DNA of 64,000 bases, taken from contig NZ_CP093340.1 in the NCBI RefSeq assembly GCF_022637415.1, positions 2,790,001 to 2,854,000 of the forward strand, written 5' to 3'. The notes under the pieces were generated by a model. That model was not told where the DNA came from. It saw nothing but the letters and a program-made list of their open reading frames with translations, and searched no databases. This DNA is from Luteimonas sp. S4-F44. Its GTDB lineage: Bacteria; Pseudomonadota; Gammaproteobacteria; Xanthomonadales; Xanthomonadaceae. The translations under genes were made by a program, and so were the position numbers. This document shows positions 1 through 9,351 of this stretch, piece by piece (position 1 is the stretch's first letter; each line of letters starts with the position of its first letter).

Positions 1-542
1 TCGCCATCACGCGCCGCGGCCTTCGCCATCTTGGCCGCCTCGGCCGGTTTGTAGCCCAGTTGCTGCAGGGCGACGGTCGCCTCCGACAGCGGATCGGCGG
101 GCCCGACGCGTCCGTCCATCGCCCCACCCGCGCCGCCGAGGTCAGCGACGCGATCGCGAAGTTCGACGACGATCCGTTCGGCGGTTTTCTTGCCGATGCC
201 CGGAATCCGGGTCAACGCGGTGACGTCGCCGGCCTGCACCAGTTGCGCGAACGCATCGACGCTGACCCCCGACAGCACCGCCAGCGCGATCTTGGCGCCG
301 ATGCCGCTGACCTTCTGCACGTCGCGAAACAGCCGGCGCTCGGACTCGTGCAGGAAGCCGTACAGCGAGACGGTGTCCTCCTTGTGCGCGTAGTGCGTGA
401 ACAGCGCGACCTCGCGCCCCACCTCGGGCAGGTCGTAGAACGTGCTCATCGGGGCTTCGAGCTCATACCCCACCCCGCCGACGTCGACGACCAGCCAGGG
501 GGGCGCCTTGTGCACGAGTTTGCCGCGCAGTCTTCCGATCAT
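1..542 (-). CDS. ruvA: Holliday junction branch migration protein RuvA (3' end cut by window)
   Basis: RuvA is the junction-binding subunit of the RuvAB branch-migration complex, which moves Holliday junctions during recombinational repair. The visible 180 codons begin [12 protein letters not shown], an OB-fold start typical of RuvA. Two helix-hairpin-helix motifs follow ([10 protein letters not shown], then [12 protein letters not shown]). The start of the C-terminal RuvB-binding domain ([15 protein letters not shown]) comes after a Gly/Asp-rich linker. Only the last 15-20 residues are missing at the left edge. It lies 67 bases downstream of ruvC on the same strand, the usual ruvC-ruvA-ruvB order, so ruvB is expected beyond the window. 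Confidence 0.96.
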   Translation of the reverse strand, partial: MIGRLRGKLVHKAPPWLVVDVGGVGYELEAPMSTFYDLPEVGREVALFTHYAHKEDTVSLYGFLHESERRLFRDVQKVSGIGAKIALAVLSGVSVDAFAQLVQAGDVTALTRIPGIGKKTAERIVVELRDRVADLGGAGGAMDGRVGPADPLSEATVALQQLGYKPAEAAKMAKAAARDG

Positions 543-609
543 CGGGCACCTCCGGCCGCAGGCCGGTCGTGGAACTTGGAGAGGGGGACGGACAGGGCCG
601 CGGTGTTGC

Positions 610-1131
610 TCATTTCCTGCTCCAGGCCTGGCGCGCGTCGAGTCCCAGCCGGCCAGCGGTCGCGCGCACGTGCGCATGGGTGATCGCCACCGCCAGCGCA
701 TCGGCGGCGTCGGCCTGCAACTTACCGGTCAGCCCGAGCATCAACCCGACCATGTGCTGGACCTGGCCTTTTTCGGCACTGCCGCGGCCGACGACCGCGA
801 GCTTGATCTCGCTGGCCGCGTACTCGTGGACCGGCAAGTCGCGCAGCACGACCGCACCGATCGCAGCCCCGCGCGCCTGACCGAGCTTGAGTGCCGAGTC
901 GGGATTGCGCGACATGAACACCCGTTCGATCGCGACCTCGTCGGGCCGGTGCAGCTCGACCAACTCGCCCAGCCCCACCAGCAGCCGGCGCAGCCGCGCC
1001 GGAAAATCGCCGGCCGACAGCAACGACAGCGGCGCGTGATGCACATGCGTGACGCGACCGGCCGCATCGACGTCGATGATGCCCACGCCCGTGCGCTGCG
1101 AGCCGGGATCGATACCGAGGATGCGGGTCAT
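610..1131 (-). CDS. ruvC: Crossover junction endodeoxyribonuclease RuvC
   Basis: RuvC is the dimeric nuclease that resolves Holliday junctions after RuvAB migration. The chosen start gives [15 protein letters not shown] and 173 residues, the usual RuvC length; the open frame continues upstream, but that part overlaps the end of yebC and is not RuvC-like. The four acidic metal-binding residues are visible: Asp8 in GIDPG, Glu69 in AIERVF, and Asp141 and Asp144 in [12 protein letters not shown]. The start lies 22 bases after the yebC stop, so yebC, ruvC and ruvA are probably one transcript. Confidence 0.97.
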   Translation of the reverse strand: MTRILGIDPGSQRTGVGIIDVDAAGRVTHVHHAPLSLLSAGDFPARLRRLLVGLGELVELHRPDEVAIERVFMSRNPDSALKLGQARGAAIGAVVLRDLPVHEYAASEIKLAVVGRGSAEKGQVQHMVGLMLGLTGKLQADAADALAVAITHAHVRATAGRLGLDARQAWSRK

Positions 1132-1153
1132 CGGGCGACGGACACCGGCGCCC

Positions 1154-1885
1154 TCAGGCGCCGTCCAGTGATGCCTGGTCCACGTTCGAGTACACGTCCT
1201 GCACGTCGTCGAGATCCTCGAGCAGATCCAGCAGCTTGCGGACCTGCTGCGCGGTGTCGGCATCGACCGCGACGTCGTTGTCGGCGCGGAACGTCAGTTC
1301 TGCGTGCTCGGGCGCCAGGCCCGCGGCGATCATCGCCTCGCGCACCGCGGCGAAATCCTCGGGCGCGGTGACCACGTCGATCGCACCGTCCTCGGGATAG
1401 ACCACCACGTCGTCGGCCCCGGCCTCGATCGCAACCTCGGTGATCCGCTCCTCATCAGCGCCGGCGTCGTAGCTCAACACGCCCAGGCGCTTGAACATGA
1501 AGGCCACCGAGCCATCGGTGCCGAGGTTGCCGCCGCACTTGCCGAACGCATGGCGCACGTCGGCCACGGTGCGGACCTTGTTGTCGGTCAATGCATCGAC
1601 GATCACCGCCACCCCGCCCGGCGCGTAACCCTCATAACGGATCTCCTCGTACTCGATCCCTTCCAGCTCACCGGTCGCCTTCTTGATCGCGCGCTCGACC
1701 ACGTCCTTGGACATGTTCTGCGCCATGCCCTTGTCGATGGCGGCGCGCAGGCGCGGATTGTTGGCCGGATCGCCGCCGCCGGCACGGGCGGCGACGCCGA
1801 TCTCGCGGATGATCTTGGTGAAGATCTTGCCGCGCTTGGCGTCGGTCGCGTTCTTGCGGGCCTCGATCGAAGGTCCTCGTCCCAT
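1154..1885 (-). CDS. yebC: YebC/PmpR family protein (TACO1 family)
   Basis: A 243-residue YebC-family protein. The N-terminus [20 protein letters not shown] and the segment [17 protein letters not shown] are family hallmarks. The protein is full length, with an acidic C-terminal half. Family members were long annotated as DNA-binding regulators (PmpR in Pseudomonas); more recent work places YebC and mitochondrial TACO1 at the ribosome, helping translate proline-rich stretches. Linkage to ruvC is widely conserved. The coding role is certain; which molecular function applies here cannot be read from sequence. Confidence 0.93.
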   Translation of the reverse strand: MGRGPSIEARKNATDAKRGKIFTKIIREIGVAARAGGGDPANNPRLRAAIDKGMAQNMSKDVVERAIKKATGELEGIEYEEIRYEGYAPGGVAVIVDALTDNKVRTVADVRHAFGKCGGNLGTDGSVAFMFKRLGVLSYDAGADEERITEVAIEAGADDVVVYPEDGAIDVVTAPEDFAAVREAMIAAGLAPEHAELTFRADNDVAVDADTAQQVRKLLDLLEDLDDVQDVYSNVDQASLDGA

Positions 1886-1917
1886 GGTCGTTCTTTTCAG
1901 GCGTCGAAGGCGCGATT

Positions 1918-2541
1918 TTAGCGCGCGAAGCGCCCTTCGCGCAGGAACGCGGCGGTCTGGGCCACCGCCTGCGCAGAGAACAGCAGGCCGCTGTGGCTGG
2001 CCTCGACGACCACATGGTCGGCCAACCCCGGCGCGCGCGTCTCGGCCACCGCGACGGTGCCGTCATGGGGGCCGTCGAAGCGTGCGAACAGCGCCCCCAG
2101 CCCGCGCGGCACCTGGCCGGCGACCATGCCCACCTCTGCCTGCGGCGGCCAGTCGGCACAGCCGTCGAGCAGGATGTCGGCGCTGCGCCCGAAATACAGC
2201 CGCGAGATCGGCAGCCGCGACAGCGCGGCCGCCGCACCGCTGCCACACACCGGCGAGCCCAGGCAGACCACGCGCCCGACCGGCAATTCCGGCGCCTGCG
2301 CCAGCGCCTGCAGCGCCACCAGACCGCCGAGGCTGTGCCCGACCAGATGCGCCGGGCCGTCGCGGCGCAGCTGCGCAAGCAGGCCGTCGACCGCGGCCTG
2401 CGGCCCGCCGGTGACGCTGGGATAGCCGAAGATCTCCGGGGCAAACCCCATCGCCTCCAACCGCCGCGCGAAGCGCCGCATCGTCAGGCCGACCATCCAG
2501 ATCCCGTGCAGCAGCACGACACGTCGCAGCCCACCACTCAT
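1918..2541 (-). CDS. Alpha/beta hydrolase, lipase-like
   Basis: A 207-residue alpha/beta hydrolase without a signal peptide. The oxyanion-hole segment is VVLLHGIW, and the nucleophile elbow is VGHSLGG with Ser70. A likely catalytic His lies in [12 protein letters not shown] near the C-terminus and an Asp candidate in [11 protein letters not shown]. The short, cap-less form resembles PGAP1/lipase-like esterases; the substrate is unknown. ATG is used, and its first bases overlap the stop of the upstream AraC gene (ATGA), so the two are translationally coupled and the regulator probably controls or senses the same process. It ends 33 bases before the yebC start. Confidence 0.82.
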   Translation of the reverse strand: MSGGLRRVVLLHGIWMVGLTMRRFARRLEAMGFAPEIFGYPSVTGGPQAAVDGLLAQLRRDGPAHLVGHSLGGLVALQALAQAPELPVGRVVCLGSPVCGSGAAAALSRLPISRLYFGRSADILLDGCADWPPQAEVGMVAGQVPRGLGALFARFDGPHDGTVAVAETRAPGLADHVVVEASHSGLLFSAQAVAQTAAFLREGRFAR

Positions 2542-3371
2542 GCGGCCGCGTCCACCAGACCCGCGGTTTGCCGCCAGGCCCGCGGCGACAGTCCACTGCG
2601 CGCCTTGAACGCCCGCGACAGCGCCGCCTCGCTGCCGTAGCCGACCTCGTCGGCGATCACCTTCAGCGGCCGCCCCCGCCGCAGCGCCCGCTGCGCGAGC
2701 GCGATTCGCCAGTCCTGCAGGTACTGGCCCGGGGTCTGCCCCAGCGCCTCGCGAAAACTCTGCGCGAAGGCGCTGCGAGACATTCCGGCGACCTGCGCCA
2801 GCGACGCCAGCGTCCAATCGCGCGCCGGCGCCTGGTGCAGCGCGACCAGTGCGCGTCGCAGCCGCGGGTGCGCCATGCCCGCCAGCAAGCCGCTGCGCAG
2901 ACCGCCCGATTCCATCTGCTGGCGCAGCACCTGGACCAACAGTGCCTCGATCAGCCGATCGAGCAGCACCGTGCGCCCACAGCGGCCATCGAAGGCCTCC
3001 TCGAACACCAGCGCGAACAACCCGGCCGAGCCCGGCACGGCGTCGGCAGGCAGCCACAACACGGAGGGCAAGGCACGCACCAGCGGGTTGTCGGCACCGC
3101 CCTCGAAGCGCAGCCGGGCCGCGAGCACCCGCGCCCCGGGCCCGGCGACGACCGCGTCTGCCAAGGCGCGCTGCGGGGCGAGCAGCAGGCCCGGGCCGGC
3201 CATCGGTTGCGACGGGACGGCCGCGGTGTGCAGCGCGCCGGCCGCGACCAGCCACAGCGCACCGTCATCGTGGGCGCCGACCTCGCCGGGGCCGGCGTCG
3301 ACATCCGCGGTGATCCGGAACCGATCCAACAGCACGGCCAGACGATCGACCACATCAGGACTCCAGGTCAA
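2538..3371 (-). CDS. AraC family transcriptional regulator
   Basis: A 277-residue regulator. The N-terminal half (about residues 1-170) looks like the cupin-type AraC sensor domain, with the segment [18 protein letters not shown]. The C-terminal hundred residues carry two helix-turn-helix motifs: [19 protein letters not shown] with [13 protein letters not shown], then [13 protein letters not shown] [18 protein letters not shown]. The gene is divergent from ohr across 100 bases and overlaps the downstream hydrolase by four bases. The ligand is unknown. Its position opposite ohr suggests it could regulate ohr, the hydrolase or itself; this is inference. No MarR-type OhrR is visible nearby. Confidence 0.88.
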   Translation of the reverse strand: MTWSPDVVDRLAVLLDRFRITADVDAGPGEVGAHDDGALWLVAAGALHTAAVPSQPMAGPGLLLAPQRALADAVVAGPGARVLAARLRFEGGADNPLVRALPSVLWLPADAVPGSAGLFALVFEEAFDGRCGRTVLLDRLIEALLVQVLRQQMESGGLRSGLLAGMAHPRLRRALVALHQAPARDWTLASLAQVAGMSRSAFAQSFREALGQTPGQYLQDWRIALAQRALRRGRPLKVIADEVGYGSEAALSRAFKARSGLSPRAWRQTAGLVDAAA

Positions 3372-3471
3372 GTTTCATGGACTTTGCATACCCAAACGTA
3401 TCAGTGAACCGTGCACAGTGTCGATACCGCACCGGCATCCCGCCGCCTGCCACCTAAGGAGACCTCTTCGC
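3372..3471. promoter_or_regulatory. Divergent araC-type regulator / ohr control region
   Basis: This 100-base region separates two divergent starts. It holds a direct repeat CAGTG at 3402-3406 and 3416-3420 (14-base period) around a GTGCAC palindrome, a plausible AraC-type half-site arrangement. A strong ribosome binding site AAGGAG precedes the ohr ATG. No convincing sigma-70 promoter pair could be assigned. Confidence 0.35.
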
Positions 3472-3897
3472 ATGTCCCTCGACACTGTGCTCTACACCGC
3501 AACCGCGACCGCAACGGGCGGACGCGAAGGCCGCGCCGCCTCCAGTGACGGCGCGCTCGACATCGCTCTCTCCACACCGCGCGAACTGGGCGGCGCAGGC
3601 GGCCCGGGCACCAATCCCGAGCAACTGTTCGCCGCCGGCTACTCGGCATGCTTTCTCGGTGCGCTCAAGCTCGTCGCCGGCAAGCAGAAGGTGACGCTGC
3701 CCGCCGACACCACGATCACCGGCGAGGTCGGCATCGGCCCGATTCCGGCCGGCTTCGGCATCCAGGCCACGTTGACGGTCCGCGCCCCCGGCGTGCCGCG
3801 CGAGCAGTTGCAGCCGCTGGTCGACGCCGCGCATGAGGTCTGCCCCTACTCGAACGCGACCCGCGGCAACATCGATGTGACCCTGGTCGTGGCCTGA
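3472..3897 (+). CDS. ohr: Organic hydroperoxide resistance protein Ohr (OsmC/Ohr family)
   Basis: A 141-residue thiol peroxidase that reduces organic and lipid hydroperoxides, using dihydrolipoamide systems in characterised relatives. The two reactive cysteines sit where expected: Cys60 in [10 protein letters not shown] and Cys124 in [12 protein letters not shown], with Glu50 in [10 protein letters not shown]. This is the Ohr rather than the OsmC pattern. The start is fixed by AAGGAG upstream of ATG and by the family N-terminus ([14 protein letters not shown]). It is divergent from an AraC-type gene and ends before a strong hairpin shared with the convergent GNAT gene. Confidence 0.93.
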   Translation: MSLDTVLYTATATATGGREGRAASSDGALDIALSTPRELGGAGGPGTNPEQLFAAGYSACFLGALKLVAGKQKVTLPADTTITGEVGIGPIPAGFGIQATLTVRAPGVPREQLQPLVDAAHEVCPYSNATRGNIDVTLVVA

Positions 3898-3905
3898 GCG
3901 CCCCC

Positions 3906-3931
3906 GCCGGGCGCCGACACCGGCGCCCGGC
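3906..3931. terminator. Bidirectional hairpin between ohr and GNAT gene
   Basis: A perfect 11-bp stem (GCCGGGCGCCG / CGGCGCCCGGC) with loop ACAC fills almost the whole space between two convergent stop codons. There is no U-tract, common for terminators in such GC-rich genomes. Confidence 0.6.
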
Positions 3932-4495
3932 TCAGTGCTGTGCGGGCCGACGCAGGATGAACTCCAGATCTTGCGTCGCGCCGACCGGAAACAGGTACTC
4001 GCCGACCTTGCCGAAGCCGTAGCGGCCGTAGAAGCGTTGCGCGCCGAGGTTCTCCGACCACACACCGACCCACAGCGTGCGCGGGCCGTCGCGCAGCAGC
4101 CAGTCCATCGCGGTCTGCATCAGCCGCGCGCCCAGCGAGGCCCCCTGCAGGCCGCGGACGAGATACAGGCGCTTGAGCTCGCCATCGCCCGGCGCGACCT
4201 CGGCGTGCGGCAGGCCGCAGGGCCCGGCGGCGGCATGGCCGACGGCCTGGCCGTCGATGTCGAGCAGCCACACCGCATAGTCCGGATGCGCCAGGATCGT
4301 CCGTTGCTTCTCGACCGCGTAGGCATCGGCGAGGAAGTCCGCCAGGTCCTGCGGCGGATACAGATGGCCGAAGGTTTCAGTGAAGGTGCGCGCGGCCAGC
4401 CTCGACAACGTGGCGGCGTCGTCGACCGTGGCGCGGCGGAGCGTCGCTGAGTCGGCACGCTGAAAAGCGGGAGATCGAAAGCCGTTCGTGTCCAT
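3932..4495 (-). CDS. GNAT family N-acetyltransferase
   Basis: A 187-residue protein of the Gcn5-related acetyltransferase fold. It carries the beta4-alpha3 acetyl-CoA region ELKRLYLVRGLQGASLGARLM, with the pyrophosphate-binding loop in the variant form RGLQGASLG, and the C-terminal motif ENLGAQRFYGRYGFGKVGEY typical of the family. The substrate (amine or protein N-terminus) cannot be inferred. It is convergent with ohr. Upstream there are about 200 bases without a gene before the P450. Confidence 0.85.
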   Translation of the reverse strand: MDTNGFRSPAFQRADSATLRRATVDDAATLSRLAARTFTETFGHLYPPQDLADFLADAYAVEKQRTILAHPDYAVWLLDIDGQAVGHAAAGPCGLPHAEVAPGDGELKRLYLVRGLQGASLGARLMQTAMDWLLRDGPRTLWVGVWSENLGAQRFYGRYGFGKVGEYLFPVGATQDLEFILRRPAQH

Positions 4496-4701
4496 CCGGC
4501 TATTGTCTCAGGCGTCCGGGGCACGCCTCCAGCGGCCGCGTGCCCGGGACGTCGGCTGATACTCTCCTAACGGCCCCGGAGCTCCACCGATGAACGCCTC
4601 GATCCGTCTGCGCTGAGCGCACCAGCAAGTGTCCAAACACCGCTTGAGCTGCCTTTCCGGCAGTTCACGTGGCTTGCTGCGCCTCATCCGGAGATTCAAT
4701 C

Positions 4702-5862
4702 ATGCCGAGTTTCAAGCTCCCGGCCGACCCTGCCTTCTGGCAGAACCCGGCGCCCTTCTTCCATGCCGCCCTCGACTGCGGCGCTGCCCTGTTCGACGCA
4801 GGCGGCGGTGCAGTGGCCGTTCTCGGACACCCCGCGCTGTTCGCGCTTGCCAGGGATGCGCGCGCCGACGGCCATCCGCTTGCGGAAGACCACCGCCACC
4901 CGGAAATCAACCGACTGCTGCGCTGGGGGCTGTTTCTGCAAACCGCGCCCATGCACCGCCCGCTGCGCAACGCGGTGGTCGCGGGTCTGTCGGCGAGTCG
5001 CGTCGACGCTCTACGCCCCCGGCTGGCGACGATCGCCGCGGACCTTGCGTTCGCCCTGCGGTCGCGTCCCGCGCCCGACCTGACCGAACACTTCGTCCGT
5101 CCGTTCGTGGCCCGCGCATTCTGTGCGCTGTGCGCATTGAATGAAGGGCTCGCAGATGCACTCGCCGAGGACATGACGGCGATTGCGGCTGCGCTCCATG
5201 ACCCTGTCGACGATGGCGTGTCGGTCCGGGCTGAAGACGCTGCCGCACGCGTGCTCCAACTGCTGCGCGACCTCGAGCACAGCGGAACGTCCGCCCTCCT
5301 GTCGGACATGGCCGCACGCATTCGGCCGTCCTGCGATGTGCACGCCGCCGACCTCGCCGCAGCGTTCTCGTTCGATGCAATCGAAACGTCCACCGGCGCC
5401 ATTGCCTGCGCGCTCGACGTGCTATTGCGCGAAGCCGGGCTCGCTCGCGCCCTCTCGGAGGGGCGATGGACACTCGACGCTGTGGTGCAGGAAGCGTTCC
5501 GAGTGACCTCGCCTACGTTGCTGACCGTACGCATGGCGCGGGACACCATCCCGTTGGACGGGACTCGGATCGACGCTGGCACGACACTCGTGATGTGGTG
5601 GGCCTCGGCCAACCTGGATGCCCGCGCCTATCCGCGGCCGGGCGTCTTCGATCCGGTCCGCGGCGCACGCGGGCATCTTGCATTCGGCGGTGGCGCCCAT
5701 GCATGTCTGGGACGCAGGCTAGCGACGATGCTCACCGAGGAAGCACTGCGTGCCTTGCGCCTTGCCCCCGGACCAAGGCTCGAGCGCGTCGGACAGACGG
5801 TGTATCTCCCCCGCCTGGGCCGGATGCCGAGGGAGGCGCCGTTGAAGCTCGTGTACGACTGA
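4702..5862 (+). CDS. Cytochrome P450, orphan
   Basis: A 386-residue soluble bacterial P450. Visible hallmarks are C-helix His85-x3-Arg89 (HRPLR), I-helix acid-alcohol pair Glu228-Thr229 (DAIETSTG), ExxR Glu264/Arg267 (EAFRVT), ANLDARAYPRPGVFD, and the heme-ligand loop FGGGAHACLG with Cys335. I prefer the ATG at 4702, which follows GGAG at good spacing, over an in-frame ATG 33 bases upstream that adds a non-homologous MACCASS sequence. No ferredoxin, reductase or biosynthetic genes lie nearby, so redox partner and substrate are unknown. A nine-codon open frame (4590-4616) lies in the roughly 200-base upstream region. It is convergent with aspS. Confidence 0.92.
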   Translation: MPSFKLPADPAFWQNPAPFFHAALDCGAALFDAGGGAVAVLGHPALFALARDARADGHPLAEDHRHPEINRLLRWGLFLQTAPMHRPLRNAVVAGLSASRVDALRPRLATIAADLAFALRSRPAPDLTEHFVRPFVARAFCALCALNEGLADALAEDMTAIAAALHDPVDDGVSVRAEDAAARVLQLLRDLEHSGTSALLSDMAARIRPSCDVHAADLAAAFSFDAIETSTGAIACALDVLLREAGLARALSEGRWTLDAVVQEAFRVTSPTLLTVRMARDTIPLDGTRIDAGTTLVMWWASANLDARAYPRPGVFDPVRGARGHLAFGGGAHACLGRRLATMLTEEALRALRLAPGPRLERVGQTVYLPRLGRMPREAPLKLVYD

Positions 5863-5882
5863 CCTCCACGGCCCCTGCAGCT

Positions 5883-5907
5883 GCGGCAGCGCGATGGCCG
5901 CTGCCGC
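5883..5907. terminator. Hairpin between convergent P450 and aspS
   Basis: A perfect 9-bp stem (GCGGCAGCG / CGCTGCCGC) with a 7-base loop sits in the 53-base convergent gap. It is probably a shared terminator, although no T-run follows on either strand. Confidence 0.45.
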
Positions 5908-5915
5908 GGCGGCGA

Positions 5916-7679
5916 TCAGCCCTGCTGTTCGCGCACGCGGATATGCACTTCCGCCAACTGTGCATCGGCGATCGGCGACGGTGCATCGGTCATCAGACAC
6001 TGCGCGCCGGTGGTTTTGGGGAACGCGATGACATCGCGGATCGACTCGGTGCCAGCCATCAAGGCCGCGAGGCGATCGATGCCGAACGCGATGCCGCCGT
6101 GCGGCGGCGCGCCGTACTTCAAGGCATCGAGCAGGAAGCCGAACTTGGCCTGCGCCTCGTCGGCGCCGATGCCGAGCAGGTCGAACACCGCCGACTGCAT
6201 CGACGCGCGGTGGATGCGGATCGAACCGCCGCCGACCTCATTGCCGTTGAGCACCATGTCGTAGCCGCGCGAGACCGCAGTTGCCGCATTGGCACGCAGG
6301 TCGGCTTCGTCATCGACCGCCGGCGCGGTGAAGGGATGGTGCAAGGCCACGTAGCGCTGCGCCTCGTCATCCCATTCGAACATCGGAAAATCGGTCACCC
6401 ACAGCGGTTTCCAGCCGTCGGCCACCAGGCCGAAGTCCTTGCCGGCCTTCAGCCGGACCGCGCCCATGAAGTCACTGACGGTCGCGTACTTGCCCGCACC
6501 GAAGAACACCAGGTCGCCGTTGCCGGCACCGACGTGCGACACCAGCGCGGCGAACGCCGCCTCGTCGAAGAACTTCTGGATCGGCGAGCTGATTTCACCG
6601 GACTCGGCGATCTTGATATACGCCAGGCCCTTGGCGCCGTACTTGCCTGCATGCGCGGCATACTCGTCGATCTGCTTGCGGCTCAGTGACGCGCCGCCGG
6701 GAATGCGCAGCGCGCAGACGCGGCCGTTCGCCTCGTTCGCAGGACCCGCAAACACCGCAAAGCCGCAGTCCTTGACCAGATCGGCGACATCGACCAGTTC
6801 CAGCGCGATGCGCAGGTCCGGTTTGTCGGAGCCGTAACGGCGCATGGCCTCGGCCCAGGTCATGCGCGGGAACTGCGCGTCGAGCTCGACACCGGCGACC
6901 TCGCGGAACACATCGCGGATCATCGCCTCGACCGTGTCCTGCACGTCGCGCTCGGACACCCAGGCGAACTCCATGTCGAGCTGGGTGAATTCCAGCTGCC
7001 GATCGGCACGCAGGGCTTCGTCGCGGAAGCAACGCGCCACCTGGTAGTAACGGTCGAAGCCGGACATCATCAGGATCTGCTTGAACAGCTGCGGCGACTG
7101 CGGCAGCGCGTAGAACTCGCCTGGGTGCATGCGCGCGGGCACCAGGAAGTCGCGTGCGCCTTCCGGCGTCGCCTTGGTCAGGATCGGGGTCTCGATGTCC
7201 TGGAAACCACGCGCGTCGAGCCAATGGCGCAGCGCACTGACCAGTTTGGTACGCGTGCGCATGCGGCGCTGCATCTGCGGATGGCGCAGGTCGAGATAGC
7301 GGTACTTGAGCCGCGTGTCCTCGCCGGGGTTCTCGTGGTGATGGAACGGCAGCGGCTCGGCCTTGTTCAACACCTCGATGGTCTGCGCCACGACCTCGAC
7401 CTGGCCGGTCCGAATCTTCGGATTGACCGAGTGCCGGCGCCGCACGACGCCGGTGATGCGCAGGCAGTCCTCGTAACCCACCTGCTCGGCCCGGGCCAGC
7501 ACGTCCGCGTTGCCCGGCGCGGCCGACGGCTCGGCGACAACCTGGACGATGCCCTCGTGGTCGCGCAGATCGATGAAGCAGACGCCGCCGAGGTTGCGGG
7601 CGACATCGGCCCAGCCGCACAGGGTGACGGTCTGGTCGATCAGCGCCTCGTCGACGAGGCCGCAGAAATGGGTACGCAT
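5916..7679 (-). CDS. aspS: Aspartyl-tRNA synthetase
   Basis: A 587-residue class IIb synthetase that charges tRNA-Asp. The N-terminal OB fold ([29 protein letters not shown]) binds the anticodon. The class II motif 2 region is [16 protein letters not shown], and motif 3 is [14 protein letters not shown], followed by RDVIAFPKT. The length fits the bacterial form with the GAD insertion. I chose ATG at 7679 because CGGAG lies six bases upstream of it; a GTG two codons earlier (7685) would leave no spacing. fmdB lies 120 bases upstream on the same strand, a common arrangement. Confidence 0.98.
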   Translation of the reverse strand: MRTHFCGLVDEALIDQTVTLCGWADVARNLGGVCFIDLRDHEGIVQVVAEPSAAPGNADVLARAEQVGYEDCLRITGVVRRRHSVNPKIRTGQVEVVAQTIEVLNKAEPLPFHHHENPGEDTRLKYRYLDLRHPQMQRRMRTRTKLVSALRHWLDARGFQDIETPILTKATPEGARDFLVPARMHPGEFYALPQSPQLFKQILMMSGFDRYYQVARCFRDEALRADRQLEFTQLDMEFAWVSERDVQDTVEAMIRDVFREVAGVELDAQFPRMTWAEAMRRYGSDKPDLRIALELVDVADLVKDCGFAVFAGPANEANGRVCALRIPGGASLSRKQIDEYAAHAGKYGAKGLAYIKIAESGEISSPIQKFFDEAAFAALVSHVGAGNGDLVFFGAGKYATVSDFMGAVRLKAGKDFGLVADGWKPLWVTDFPMFEWDDEAQRYVALHHPFTAPAVDDEADLRANAATAVSRGYDMVLNGNEVGGGSIRIHRASMQSAVFDLLGIGADEAQAKFGFLLDALKYGAPPHGGIAFGIDRLAALMAGTESIRDVIAFPKTTGAQCLMTDAPSPIADAQLAEVHIRVREQQG

Positions 7680-7799
7680 GGACACTCCGAACGCGGAAAA
7701 GACACGGGATACCGACCGCCCGGCGGGCGGAACCCGATAGTGTAAGGCGTGCGCGGCGGTCCGCGCGCGCCTACGCTCGGAGCGGCGGGCCGCGTCGCG

Positions 7800-8132
7800 T
7801 CAGTCGGCAGCTGCCGGCTTCGCGGCGGGCTTGGCGTCGGCCTTGGCTGCGGGCGCATCCGACTTGGCCGCCGGTGCCGGGCTCGCGGCGGCGTCGCCGG
7901 CGGGCTTGGCCGACTCGCCGCCTTCGGCCAGGTTGCGCTTCTTGTCGCCGTCCTTCTTGAAGTCGGTCTCGTACCATCCGCTGCCGGCCAGGCGGAACGC
8001 AGGCGCGGTGAGCTGGCGCTTGACGGCTGCGGCGCCGCAGGCCGGACAGGTCTCGGGATCGGGATCGGAGAGCTTCTGCAGGCGGTCGAAATCGTGGCCG
8101 CAGTCGGCGCAGCGGAAGGCGTAGATCGGCAT
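7800..8132 (-). CDS. FmdB-type zinc-ribbon protein
   Basis: A 110-residue protein with a zinc ribbon at the N-terminus (MPIYAFRCADCGHDF and ETCPACGAAA, two CxxC pairs), the FmdB/putative regulatory protein family. After about residue 65 it becomes an Ala/Lys/Pro/Asp-rich, probably disordered tail (KSDAPAAKADAKPAAKP). The start is placed at MPIYAF, where family similarity begins; the frame is open 22 codons further upstream, but that part has no similarity. It probably forms an operon with aspS. A 6-bp GC hairpin (7716-7730) lies between the two genes. The molecular role of the family is unproven. Confidence 0.85.
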   Translation of the reverse strand: MPIYAFRCADCGHDFDRLQKLSDPDPETCPACGAAAVKRQLTAPAFRLAGSGWYETDFKKDGDKKRNLAEGGESAKPAGDAAASPAPAAKSDAPAAKADAKPAAKPAAAD

Positions 8133-8282
8133 GGTGGGAAGAAAGGGAGCGTTGGCTGGGCGTCGACATGGGGGCGCCGGCGCCCGGATCAAGTCCACCG
8201 CACGCCGTCACGACGCGCTCTCACCGTTGCCGACCCGGCCCCTTATCGGTTGCCGCCAAGGGACCTCTGCTCGCCTTGGACG

Positions 8283-9182
8283 CTACGCGCTTCGCACCTG
8301 GGCGAACGCCAACTCGCTGGCGCGACGCAGCACGGCATCGCGCGCCGCACCGTCGAGCGCCGAGCCCTGTAGATAGCAGGCCAGTAGCCACGGCCGCCCG
8401 CCGTCGGCAGGCCACAGCACCGCGATGTCGTTGCTGATGCCGCTCGCGCCGCCGGTCTTGTCGCCGACCCGCCAGCCGGCGGGCGCACCGGCGCGGATGC
8501 GCGCATCGCCGGTGCGGTTTCCGATCAGCCAGTCGGTCAACTGCAGGCGCGAGGATTGCGACAGCGCGTCGCCGAGTACGAACCGCTGCAGATTGCCGGC
8601 CATCGCCAGCGGGGTGGTGGTATCGCGCGGATCGCCGGCCGCGAACAAGTTGACGTCCGGCTCATTGCGGGCGCAGACCGTGACCGCGTCGCCGGTCGCG
8701 CGCAGGAACGCAGTGAGTCCGGCCGGGCCGTCGACCAGCGGCAGCAGCAGGTTCGCCGCCGGGTTGTCGCTCCAGATCATCGTGGCCTGGCACAGGTCGC
8801 GCACGGTGAGGTCGCGCCCGACATGCCGCGCGGTCACCGGCGCGTGCTCGAGCATGTCGGCCTGGCGGACTGCAAGCCGCCGGTCCAGCGACAACGTGCC
8901 GCGATCGACGCGGGCGAGCACCGCCGAGGCCAGCAGGTACTTGAAGGTGCTGGCCATCGGGAAGCGCGCGTCGACCCGGTGTCCGACACGCACGGCCGGC
9001 TCGGCGTCGCGCAGCAGCGCCACGCCGAGCCGGCCACCGCTGGCCGCTTCGAGGGCGGTGAGATCCGGCGCGGCGGCAATCGCGTCGGGACCCGCAGCCG
9101 ACGCCGCAGCCGGCAATGCGGCCATCGGCAGCGACAGGGCAGACAGGCCGGCGAGTTTCAACAGCGCGCGTCGCGATGCCAT
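8283..9182 (-). CDS. Class A beta-lactamase, Tat-type signal
   Basis: A 299-residue serine beta-lactamase precursor. The N-terminus MASRRALLKLAGLSALSLP looks like a twin-arginine signal with an AAASA cleavage region, meaning export of folded enzyme. Class A motifs are all present: Ser78-x-x-Lys81 (STFK), SDN 138-140, Glu174 in NEPDVN (the Glu166 equivalent), RDTTTP and KTG 242-244. It hydrolyses the beta-lactam ring in the periplasm; the spectrum cannot be predicted here. It resembles the chromosomal L2-type enzymes of this family. The divergent LysR gene at 9352 is AmpR-like, so induction by cell-wall fragments is likely (inference). Confidence 0.93.
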   Translation of the reverse strand: MASRRALLKLAGLSALSLPMAALPAAASAAGPDAIAAAPDLTALEAASGGRLGVALLRDAEPAVRVGHRVDARFPMASTFKYLLASAVLARVDRGTLSLDRRLAVRQADMLEHAPVTARHVGRDLTVRDLCQATMIWSDNPAANLLLPLVDGPAGLTAFLRATGDAVTVCARNEPDVNLFAAGDPRDTTTPLAMAGNLQRFVLGDALSQSSRLQLTDWLIGNRTGDARIRAGAPAGWRVGDKTGGASGISNDIAVLWPADGGRPWLLACYLQGSALDGAARDAVLRRASELAFAQVRSA

Positions 9183-9301
9183 CAGGCGGTCTCCGAAGCT
9201 GGGGGAGCCCCGATTCTCCCGCCCGCGCGGCGGTCGCCACCAGTGCGAAGAATCAGGGGCAGCCATGAGCGAATTCGATGACAGGACGGCGATTGACGCC
9301 A

Positions 9302-9314
9302 TTCGACGCTCGAA
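9302..9314. promoter_or_regulatory. T-N11-A dyad, candidate AmpR-like operator
   Basis: TTCGACGCTCGAA in the 169-base divergent space is a perfect 5-bp dyad with a 3-base spacer and fits the LysR-type T-N11-A box. It lies 37 bases before the regulator start and 119 bases upstream of the beta-lactamase start. Confidence 0.45.
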
Positions 9315-9351
9315 ATGCGATCATCGATCGATTCCGCTCACCCCTGCCGCC

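Noticed and set aside
1918..5862. A biosynthetic gene cluster around the P450, hydrolase and acetyltransferase
   Set aside because: The genes lie on different strands with terminators between them, and no core biosynthetic enzyme is present.
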